DNA of 64,000 nucleotides, taken from Anisus vortex (Eukaryota; Mollusca; Gastropoda; Planorbidae). A program made the translations under genes and the position numbers. Shown one piece after another: positions 48,972-57,900 of this stretch. The DNA is taken from the NCBI GenBank assembly GCA_949126835.1, contig CASBPS010000188.1:868001-932000 (forward strand). Reading direction: 5' to 3'. A model generated the notes under the pieces. That model was not told the DNA's origin. It saw nothing but the letters and a program-made list of their open reading frames with translations, and ran no database searches. The number at the start of each line of letters is the position of its first letter. Positions within the stretch are counted from its first letter, which is position 1.

Positions 48972-49201
48972 AGTGTTTATTCAACAACTGGAGTTGTTTG
49001 ATCTATCGTTGTTGAGAAAGGTGTTGAAGATAATTATCACGGATATAACTACATTACTGCATAGACCTGTCAGTCAAGAAACCCCTAGCTTGGGCTACAG
49101 ATTAGCAGTATCTAGAGACTTATAATAAAGATACAATTATATTCATTGAATCCGATTTAACGAGTCGTAATAATAGTCATCATAAAGAGGACCATAACAA
49201 T

Positions 49202-49220
49202 TTGCGGGCTACGTCCGATA
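49202..49220 (+). promoter_or_regulatory. Degenerate primer-binding site, tRNA-Pro-like
   Basis: The sequence TTGCGGGCTACGTCCGATA starts two bases after the LTR. It resembles the complement of the 3' end of tRNA-Pro (which begins TGGGGGCTCGTCCG) with a C for G at the third base, an extra A, and changes at the distal end. The match is remembered rather than computed. The TGG that pairs with the tRNA CCA end is TGC here, so the site is either damaged or pairs with a different tRNA. Confidence 0.4.
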
Positions 49221-49327
49221 TAGTTGTATAGTGAAGCATATATTCAAGTTGTGTTGTGTTGTGTGTAAAGCCGTGACCTACTGAGCAAGCCTAATAACGC
49301 TGAATTCATTCTTCCGATTGGAAAAAC

Positions 49328-49333
49328 GTAAGT
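49328..49333 (+). other. Consensus 5' splice site GTAAGT in the leader
   Basis: AAACGTAAGTTGG contains a perfect GTAAGT 40 bp upstream of the gag ATG. This is where env-bearing gypsy elements place the donor for a spliced subgenomic RNA. Acceptor-like sites occur in the 3' non-coding part (AG at 52664-52665 and 52894-52895). Use of the site is inferred. Confidence 0.35.
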
Positions 49334-49372
49334 TGGAAAAAATTACCACTTTATAAATCTCTTAACTAAATA

Positions 49373-52111
49373 ATGGAATTTATTGAAAATCCAGAAGAAG
49401 AGGTTCTGAAAACTTTATCAATAAAGAAGTTAAAAGAGATCGCTGAGATCTTAAAGATAGAAGTTACTGAGACTACACCATCGAGGACTGTGTTGACACA
49501 GCAGATAAAAGATGTGTTGATTGCGAGTGGCAAGTTGAAAGTAGAATCAAGCGCGGAGGGATATCAAGTTGAAGGTCAGATGTCCGAACAGTTCCGATTT
49601 CAACTAGAAATGAAACGGATGGAAATGGAGATGGAACAAAGACGTCTAGAAAGTCAGGAAAGAGATAAGAAAAGTCAAAGAGAAATAGAAAGTCAGGAAA
49701 GAATAGAGCTAGCGAAGATAGGAGCTACTAAAAAAGAATCTCATAATGATGTAGAGATGGCCAGATGGAAAAAGCTAGTCCCTACCTACATTGATAAAGA
49801 AAGTGAAATAGCTAATTTCTTCCAGACCTTTGAAATTTCTTGCAGAGATTTTAAGTTCCCAGAAGATAAATGGGGAATATTAGTCAGAACAGCTTTTACT
49901 CAGGGAAGGGCAAGAGATTGTGTTCTATTGTTAAAAAAGGAACAATTAAATGATTATGAAGTCATTAAAGACACTGTACTAAAAGCCTATAACCAAATAC
50001 CGGAAAGTTATCGGAAAAGGTTCCGTCAGTACACAATGTCCCCTTACCAAACACACTTAGACTTCCTTCGAGCAGAAGAAAAGTTAATGGATCAGTGGAT
50101 AAAAGCCAGAAATATCTCCACCTTAAAAGAAATGAAAGATATCATTCTCTTAGAAGATTTTATTAACAAAGTGAGGCCGGATGTAAGAATGTATTTATCC
50201 GAGCGTGACATCACTGACCCACATAAGGCTGCTGATTTAGCGGAACAATATACACTGTGTCATAGGACAGCTGGTGAAAATAATTTTAATAGGGCACAAC
50301 GGCAAGCAGAAAACACACCACAAAAACATCGTGAAAAAGAGCATTTTGTGAAACAAAATGATGTGAATAAGAAACCTGTCAACAAAAACGTCCAATGTAC
50401 TTTTTGTAAAAGAACAGGACATAGCATCGAAGACTGTTGGAGCATAAGGAAAGATAAAAGACCTAATAAAGTGGTAATGTGCGTCAGACATGCACCAATA
50501 CAAAATGTACAAGAAAGCGAAGATACAAACGAACTGAATTCGAAGAAAGATTCTTCTAAACCAGAAAAACTGAGGGTGGATTTGCCTGAGAGCAAAAGTC
50601 AGAAGGTAGAGAAATCTACAACTGAAGAAAGTGAGGATGAAGATCCTGCTTTTAAATACAGAACGGCTACGATTGGGTTCCTTGTAAAGGTCCCATATAT
50701 CCACAGAGATGAAAAAGTAGACCAAAGTATTTTTGACTCGAACAAGAGTCTGAAGTCATCGAAAGATGAAACAACACCCGAAAGTCATGGTCAAGGGAAG
50801 AAAAAAATTGACACAGAGACCCTGTGCAGTTTTCAACCGTTCATTAGTGAAGGTTGTGTGGCCTTACAAAAGGAAGGACCACTGAAGTCCGTAAACATAT
50901 TACGAGACACAGGAGCATCATTAACCCTGCTGCTTAAAGATGTATTACCATTGAATGATAATACATTGACAGGACAGACCGTCCTATTGAGAGGTTTTGA
51001 ATGGAAAGAAGAAATACCTCTACATAGGATATACCTCTCATCTGACTTGGTGACAGGATATGTGACAGTTGGAGTAATATCAAAACTTCCTTTTGAGGGC
51101 ATATCTGTTATCCTAGCAAATGATTTGGCGAAAGGGAGGGTGAGACCTGAACTGATTGTAAAGGAGAATCCAGACCCTAGTCCTATTGTGGAGACAGGAA
51201 AAGAAAAAGAACTTTATCCTGTAGGTGATGTCATAAAAGGAATGACACCACAGAAAAAGAAAGAAGAAATTCTCTCACAAGAAAAGAAAAAGAAAGAAGA
51301 AATTATCCCACGAGAGAAGAAAGAGGAAGAAGAAGTGGAACTTGATACTACTATTTTCTCCATGATTGAAGATTGTCCGAAAGGAAATGAACAATCAAAG
51401 AAGTCATCGCAAAATGAATTGATTGCTGAACAGAAAGTAGACCCAGAGTTGCTACAGCTACATGAGAAAGCTGTCGACGAGGAAGAAACTCCTACTAATG
51501 ATGTCTATGAACATATAGATCACAGCATGCTCAAACAACAATGCAAACCTGCAGTTGCCGGTACAGATGAAGATTTGAGGAGCATCACTGAAGAAACGAG
51601 TGCGGAGAGCTGGACCGAAACTATCAAAAGCTATGGGTTACCACAATCCATACCGACAGATCGAAGGACCAACTTCGCCCCGGAACTCTTCAATCCAGTC
51701 CTAAAGAACTTATGCCTGGAGCAGGAGATGTCAACTGAATCCTATCCGGAAAGTCGAGGAGCCTATGGACCAATCTTTGGACCCACTGTCCGAGGACCAC
51801 TCAAACTACTTCAAGAGGAATGGCATACCGAATTGGATCTCCTTGGGCTGATCAAGTACCTAGATAAGTACATAAAATTTTTGTCTGACATAACTGTATT
51901 TGTTAGAAAAAAATTGTACACTGCTCACATGCAGATGCCATTGTTGTGTGATGAAAGAAAGGCAAAAATATTATATCATTTGAAAATGATAAAGCCTTAC
52001 CTTCTGAAAACAATTGGAATAAGCTTGATGTTGTTAACATTGTTACTCTTATTTGTAAAATTTATGCCTGGAGTACAGGATGAATTGAATGACAAATTCA
52101 CTGATAGTTAG
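49373..52111 (+). CDS. gag: Gag-protease polyprotein fused to integrase remnants
   Basis: The product has 912 residues. Residues 1-50 form a small helical SAP-like region, and about 70-120 are a charged coiled coil rich in Met, Glu, Arg and Gln. From 129 comes the capsid core, with a SCAN-like segment at about 205-297. A CX2CX4HX4C zinc knuckle (C342, C345, H350, C355) would bind genomic RNA. An acidic, Ser/Lys-rich linker follows. The retropepsin-type protease has its active site D512-T-G-A-S and the second conserved motif near 577-585 (ISVILANDL, with Ala where Gly is usual). Residues 624-662 are Lys/Glu-rich. Residues about 680-706 resemble the linker before an integrase zinc domain. Residues 755-797 are integrase core (GLPQ, TDRRTNF, D763), 800-817 a later integrase piece (FGPTVRGPLKLL), and 869-876 its extreme C-terminus (HLKMIKPY). 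The other catalytic integrase residues, RT and RNase H are missing. A hydrophobic stretch at about 881-898 ends the protein. ATG 49373 is the first in-frame start after the leader. Gag and PR look usable; integrase is dead. Confidence 0.9.
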   Translation: MEFIENPEEEVLKTLSIKKLKEIAEILKIEVTETTPSRTVLTQQIKDVLIASGKLKVESSAEGYQVEGQMSEQFRFQLEMKRMEMEMEQRRLESQERDKKSQREIESQERIELAKIGATKKESHNDVEMARWKKLVPTYIDKESEIANFFQTFEISCRDFKFPEDKWGILVRTAFTQGRARDCVLLLKKEQLNDYEVIKDTVLKAYNQIPESYRKRFRQYTMSPYQTHLDFLRAEEKLMDQWIKARNISTLKEMKDIILLEDFINKVRPDVRMYLSERDITDPHKAADLAEQYTLCHRTAGENNFNRAQRQAENTPQKHREKEHFVKQNDVNKKPVNKNVQCTFCKRTGHSIEDCWSIRKDKRPNKVVMCVRHAPIQNVQESEDTNELNSKKDSSKPEKLRVDLPESKSQKVEKSTTEESEDEDPAFKYRTATIGFLVKVPYIHRDEKVDQSIFDSNKSLKSSKDETTPESHGQGKKKIDTETLCSFQPFISEGCVALQKEGPLKSVNILRDTGASLTLLLKDVLPLNDNTLTGQTVLLRGFEWKEEIPLHRIYLSSDLVTGYVTVGVISKLPFEGISVILANDLAKGRVRPELIVKENPDPSPIVETGKEKELYPVGDVIKGMTPQKKKEEILSQEKKKKEEIIPREKKEEEEVELDTTIFSMIEDCPKGNEQSKKSSQNELIAEQKVDPELLQLHEKAVDEEETPTNDVYEHIDHSMLKQQCKPAVAGTDEDLRSITEETSAESWTETIKSYGLPQSIPTDRRTNFAPELFNPVLKNLCLEQEMSTESYPESRGAYGPIFGPTVRGPLKLLQEEWHTELDLLGLIKYLDKYIKFLSDITVFVRKKLYTAHMQMPLLCDERKAKILYHLKMIKPYLLKTIGISLMLLTLLLLFVKFMPGVQDELNDKFTDS

Positions 52112-54301
52112 TTACCAAACTTACTATTTTAAAACTAAATCCCTTACTTGTGATGAAAAAGGACTGAGTAAAAGTATTGTTAGAGTAAATATCATTATAG
52201 TGTGATTTTTCTAAACAAACTTGTTAGTTTGAGCATTAAAATAATTGCTATAAGAGAAAAAGATCAGTATTATCCGCAGAATTGGTTTCTAAATCAGAGG
52301 ACATTATAAATGTGGACTGATTATAAGATGTGTTTGAGAATCTCTGGAAATGATAATTGAAACATTTGACAGAGAGGATAATCTGATTGATAAAAGATGT
52401 AAATGGTTTTGAGAATAGAGAATTTTTCTATCACTAAAGTATTGAGAAATGTTTTATGATTGTACTATGGAAATTTATTTTATCATGTACTGTTGTTGAA
52501 ATATTGCACTGAGTCAGTATGCAAATTTCTTCTATGTGAATTTATTCATTTATTATATTATCATTGAATGTATGAAAATGAAGGGTAAAAATAGTTGCTA
52601 CAAGACAGAACTATGACTAACAAGAATTCCAAGAAATGTATTGTATATGTTTTTTTCACTTTTAGGATACTGTTACAGGAAAAGCAGACCAGAAGTGAAA
52701 CTAATGTAAAATAAAACTTATCCTTGTTGTATAAATTTAGGATATGTGCCACTGACTTGACACTGTAAACCAGAATGGTTGAGAATTTCATGGTTGAGAA
52801 TTTATAATGTGGACATACCAATGTTCAACAAATGTATTATTGATTAAGGATTTCATGTCAAGATTGTAAAACTAATCTATTTTTTTTTGTATTAGTTAAA
52901 ATATATTGAATGAATTGTACTGACAATCAAAAGACTGGGTAGACCTGAACACTGTGAAAGTAACAGGAACCTAGAACCTATGAATAAAACCTTTGTGGAA
53001 CATGGAAAAGAGCAATGGATTCCAACCTTACCATAACTGAAAAGCTGGGAGATGGAACCATTCAGACCAGAAATTGTTTTGTAAAAAATTGTTAAATTGA
53101 TTTCTGTCTGAAAAAAATATAGTCTATGCTCTTTAACTTCTAATCTTTTATCTTTTGTACTTCAATAATATTGTATTTGAAATGTCTTTGATGTAATCTA
53201 AAGAAAATAAGTACTTACTGTTTAATACTAAGATTGTATGAAGATGATAACTTGCTTTAATTGATAGTTAATTAAGTAAATTAACCAATTTGTTTAAGTA
53301 AATCCATGATTGTCTGAATGTTTCAATTTAAAACTGCTGTGAACTCTTTTAAAAAAGAAAATAATGACGTCGAAAGGTCATGGTAAAATGAGAAATTGAA
53401 ATATTTTTAATGAAATTGTCTATAAACTATTTTAATTCTGGAACAGACTATGTTTAAGTTTCTTAAAATAACATAAATGAATTTAATTTTGAGATAATAG
53501 TGGTTAAATAATGCTCATTTAGTACGATAACTATTTAATCGCGTAGCAATTTTTGACCTAAGCTGTTATAAGGTAAAAATTTGCATAGCCATGTCAACAT
53601 TGTTAAAATCAATTGAGAATGAGAGAGTGAAAAAAGGAATAGAGAGAGAGAGTGCGGAATTGACCTAAATTTCTGTGTCCCGTCACAGACAGTTGTATAA
53701 TGTGTTACTGTTAGTCAGCCTACAGGCTTGAAAAAAAAATACTGTCTACACGAGCAATAATATTTTTGTTGTAAAGTGAAATTAGGTCAGGGCTAGTATT
53801 TTCTTTGTTTGTAATTGAGTTAGGCCTAGTATGTGTTCTATCAGAGCGTTTGGTTTTTTCTCCTTATGAAAAATAAGTCGTGTCTGAATAGACATTAAGT
53901 GATTTTTTTCTTGTTGTTTAATTACAAATGTAAAAGATATTTGTTTATAATTAAATAGACGCGAGAGTTTAATTAACGTGGAATGTTAATGGAATGGAAA
54001 TTATTCAATTGTATAATATTTAACCCTATGTATTTTTCTTGTATACAAGATTAAGATAAACAATTTAATTGTCCATTGTTTTGAATTAAAAATTGAATGA
54101 TTGAATGACTGTAGTTAAGCCATTTGATAGGATGAACTTATATTGCATATATTATATGTTATTGTTATCAGTTCGATTGAATTATTGGGATAGCCAATTG
54201 AACTGTATAGTTTTCCCCGGAATATTTTCTTTTATAATTATTCCTTAAAATTAACATTTTTTAGTATTGTTAAAATGTAAAAGAAATAATTATAAAACTG
54301 T
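52112..54301 (+). other. Non-coding 3' internal region of the element
   Basis: About 2.2 kb of AT-rich unique sequence lies between the gag stop and the polypurine tract. No frame longer than about 90 codons was found in either direction, and no RT, RNase H or envelope motif was recognised. It contains a T9 tract near 52880, a GA-rich simple run near 53640-53655 and two acceptor-like sites. Its base composition resembles the rest of the element and is unlike the satellite. It may be the decayed remainder of pol or env, or a long untranslated region. Confidence 0.8.
52650..52665 (+). other. Candidate 3' splice acceptor
   Basis: A pyrimidine tract at 52650-52663 leads into TTTTAG, with AG at 52664-52665. 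A second candidate, a T9 tract then GTATTAG with AG at 52894-52895, is preceded by a branch-point-like ACTAATC at 52871. Neither is followed by an appreciable ORF, so any spliced RNA would have no obvious product now. Confidence 0.25.
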
Positions 54302-54315
54302 GGAAGGAGGGGGGG
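54302..54315 (+). promoter_or_regulatory. Polypurine tract
   Basis: GGAAGGAGGGGGGG abuts the TG of the 3' LTR with no gap. It is the expected primer for plus-strand DNA synthesis. Its placement confirms the LTR boundary and element orientation. Confidence 0.9.
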
Positions 54316-54939
54316 TGTTACGAATATCGGTCATAAATGAATGACGTAGTAAAGCATTGACCTCTTAACAAGTGCGTATCAGAGTCCAAGGCGACCAAGG
54401 TTTGACCTTTGTGCCCTGAGGGCAGTTTAAATAAAATAATTCGTCCAACCCCGTGGAAATTGGAGGATAATTCTGGATCGTAGTAATTATAGAGAAAGAG
54501 GTTAAAATGCATATTAAGACCCTGTAGAATCTTCGATGATAGTTTTCTTTGTAAAGTCCCCACCTCCTTAAAGTTAGTTCAGTTTGAAAGTTTGTAGTGT
54601 GAAGTCGCTATATCGACACTTGTATATTTCATGTCATTTTATTGATACTTATGTTGCCATCAGTTGATGCATTTATTGAAAGTTTATATTGAGTCTACAA
54701 TTTAAATAAAATTGTTTATTCAACAACTGGAGTTGTTTGATCTATCGTTGTTGAGAAAGGTGTTGAAGATAATTATCACGAATATAACTACATTACTGCA
54801 TAGACCTGTCAGTCAAGGGACCCCTAGCTTAGGGCTACAGATTAGCAGTATCTAGAGACTTCTAATAAGGATACAATTATATTCATTGAATCCGATTTAA
54901 CGAGTCGTAATAATAGTCATCCTAAAGAGGACCATAACA
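54316..54939 (+). repeat. 3' LTR (624 bp)
   Basis: It is collinear with the 5' LTR, with TG...CA ends, and has one extra A (CTTAGGGC for CTTGGGC). Private changes include TGCATAT for TGCGTAT, AAGGATA for AAAGATA (which destroys the second AATAAA) and CCTAAAG for CATAAAG. It is followed by CTAT and by the same satellite monomers that follow the solo LTRs (TTCCTTGAATCAC, then TACCTATCTCACTTTACC, then ATTAATCAATCTG). Confidence 0.96.
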
Positions 54940-57900
54940 CTATACATATCTCACTTCACGTTCCTTGAATCACATCATCTATTCTAACATTCTATACCTA
55001 TCTCACTTTACCTTCCATTAATCAATCTGTTCTAACATTCTATACATATCTCACTTCACGTTCCATGAATCATATCCTCTATTCTAACATTCTATACATG
55101 TATCACTTCAGGTTCCATGAATCACATCATCTATTCTAATATTCTATACATATCTCACTTCACGTTCCATGAATCACATCATCTATTCTTACATTCTATA
55201 CCTATCTCACTTTACCTTCCATTAATCCATCTATTCTAACAATCTATACATATCTCACTTCACGTTCCATGAATCATATCATCTATTCTAACATTCTATA
55301 CATGTCTTACTTCAGGTTCCAAGAATCACATCATCTATTCTAATATTCTATACATATCTCACTTCACGTTCCATAAATCACATCATCTCTTCTAACTTTC
55401 TATACATATCTCACTTCACGTTCCATGAATCCATCTATTCTAACATTCTATACATTTCTCACTTCACGTTCCTTTAATCCATCTATTCTAACATTCTATA
55501 CATATCTCACTTCTAGTTCCATGAATCGCATCATCTATTCTATTTTTCCAGCATATCTCACTTCACGTTTAATGAATCACATCATTTATTGTCACATTCT
55601 TTACATATCTCTCTTCATGTTCCATGAATCCATCTATTCTAACATTCTATACATATCTCACTTCACGTTCCATGAATCACATCATCTATTTTAACATTCT
55701 ATACATATCTCACTTCACGTTCCATGAATCCATCTATTCTAACATTCTATACATATCCCACTTCACGTTCCATAAATCACATTAACTATTCTAACATTCT
55801 ATACATATCTCACTTCACATTCCATGAATCACACCATCTATTCTAACATTCTATGCATATCTCACTTCACGATCCATGAATCACACCATTTAGTCTAAAA
55901 TTCTATACATATCTCACTTCACGTTCCATGAATCACATCATCTATTCTAACATTCTATACATATTTCACTTCACGTTCCATGATGCACGTCAACTATTCT
56001 AACATTCTATACATGTCTCACTTCACGTTCCATGAATCACATCATCTATTCTAACATTCTATACATGTCTCACTTCAGGTTCCATAAATCATATCATCTA
56101 TTCTAACTTTCTATACATATCTCACTTTACGTTCCATAAATCCATCTATTCTAACATTCTATAAATATCACTCTTCATGTTCCATGAATCCATCTATTCT
56201 AACATTCTATACATATCTCACTTCACGTTCCATGAATCATATCATCTATTCTAACATTCTATACATATCTCACTTCACGTTCCATGAATCACATCATCTA
56301 TTCTAACATTCTATACATATCTCACTTCACGTTCTATTAATCACATCATCTATTCTAACATTCTATACATATCTCACTTCACGTTTCATGAATCGCATCA
56401 TCTATTCTAACATTCTATACATATCTCACTTCACGTTTAATGAATCACATCAACTATTCTAACATTATATACATATCTCTCTTCATGTTCCATGAATCCA
56501 TCTATTCTAACATTCTATACATATCTCACTTCACGTTCCATGAATCACATCATCTATTCTAATATTCTATACATATCTCACTTCACGTTCCATAAATCAC
56601 ATCATCTATTCTAACATTCTATACACATCTCACTTCACGTTCCATAAATCACATCATCTATTCTAACATTCTATACATATCTCACTTCACGTTCCATGAA
56701 TCCATTTATTCTAACATTCTATACATATCTCTCTTCATGATCCATGAATCCATCTATTCTAACAATCTATACATATTTCACTTAACGTTCCATGAATCAC
56801 ATCATCTATTCTAATATTCTATACATATCTCACTTCACGTTCCATAAATCATATCATCTATTCTAACATTCTATACTTATCTCACTTCACGTTCCATGAA
56901 TCACATCATCTATTCTAACATTCTATACCTATCTCACTTTACCTTCCATTAATTCATCTATTCTAACATACTATACATATCTTACTTCACGTTCTATGAA
57001 TCGCATCATCTATTCTAACATTCTATACATATCTCACTTCACATTTAATGAATCACATCAACTATTCTAACATTATATACATATCTCTCTTCATGTTCCA
57101 TGAATCCATCTATTCTAACATTCTATACATATCTCAATTCACGTTCCATGAATCACATCATCTATTCGAACATTCTATACATATCTCACTTCACGTTCCT
57201 AAAATCACACCATTCTAACCTTATATACATATCTCACTTCACGTTCCATAAATCACATCATCTATTCTAACATTCTATACACATCTCACTTCACGTTCCA
57301 TGAATCACATCATCTATTATAACATTCTATACATATCTCTCTTCATGATCCATGAATCAATCTATTCTAACATTTTATACATATTTCACTTCATGTTCCA
57401 TGAATCCATCTATTCTAACAATCTATACATATTTCACTTCACGTTCCATGAATCACATCATCTATTCTAATATTCTATACATATCTCACTTCACGTTCCA
57501 TGAATTATATCATCTATTCTAACATTCTATACATATCTCACTTCAGGTTCCATGAATCACATTATCTATTCAAAAATTCTATACATATCTCACTTCAAGT
57601 TCCATGAATCACATCATCTATTCTAACATTCTATACATATCTTACTTCACGTTCCATTAATCACATCATCTATTCTAACATTCTATTCATATCTCACTCC
57701 ACGTTCAATGAATCACATCATCTATTCTAACATTGTATACATATCTCACTTCACGTTCCATGAATCACACCATCTATCCTTACATTCCATACATATCTCA
57801 CATTACTTCCATGTATCACATCATCTATTCTAACATTCTATACTCATCTCACTTCACGTTCCATTAATCACATCATCTATTCTAACATTCTATGCATATC

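Larger units (their letters stand above)
48577..49199 (+). repeat. 5' LTR (623 bp)
   Basis: Ends are TGTTACG and CATAACA. Compared with the 3' LTR and the two solo LTRs it carries about seven private substitutions, for example AAAGTTT for AAGGTTT, TTGAAGG for TTGGAGG, TTATCG for TTATTG, CACGGA for CACGAA and ACTTATA for ACTTCTA. The solo LTRs agree with the other LTR at these sites, which suggests the changes arose in this copy. It should supply the promoter and leader of the element transcript. Confidence 0.96.
49200..49372 (+). other. Untranslated leader of the element
   Basis: These 173 bp separate the 5' LTR from the gag start codon. They contain the primer-binding-site candidate at the 5' edge, a (TTGTG)n-like stretch near 49249-49263, and a consensus splice donor at 49328. 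No upstream frame of interest was seen. The leader is where the packaging signal of such elements normally lies, but no specific structure was identified. Confidence 0.7.
48577..54939 (+). mobile_element. Full-length non-autonomous Ty3/gypsy-type LTR retrotransposon
   Basis: The element is 6363 bp, bounded by direct LTRs of 623 and 624 bp in the same orientation and by a CTAT duplication. In order it holds the 5' LTR, a 173-bp leader with a primer-binding-site-like sequence, one ORF for Gag plus aspartic protease plus integrase fragments (49373-52111), about 2.2 kb without coding potential, a G-rich polypurine tract directly at the 3' LTR, and the 3' LTR. No reverse transcriptase or RNase H motif (such as the YxDD catalytic box) was found, so it could move only with enzymes supplied in trans. 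The gypsy assignment rests on the SCAN-like Gag, the CCHC knuckle, the integrase fragments and the 4-bp target duplication. The LTRs differ at about 11 substitutions and one 1-bp indel by eye (roughly 2%), so the copy is fairly young but not new. Confidence 0.93.

Noticed and set aside
50237..50725. Minus-strand ORFs of 162, 111 and 89 codons within 50237-51102
   Set aside because: They lie antisense to the gag-protease frame, which has clear domains, and their hydrophobic, Phe/Cys-rich composition is what the complement of a Lys/Glu-rich coding strand gives.
52561..52821. Minus-strand 86-codon ORF in the 3' non-coding region
   Set aside because: It lies in AT-rich sequence with no recognisable motif and no supporting signals; open frames of this size occur there by chance.
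52112..54301. Reverse transcriptase or envelope gene in the 3' internal region
   Set aside because: No frame of useful length and no YxDD or envelope-type motif on either strand were found by reading. Only GA-rich and T-rich simple stretches stand out.
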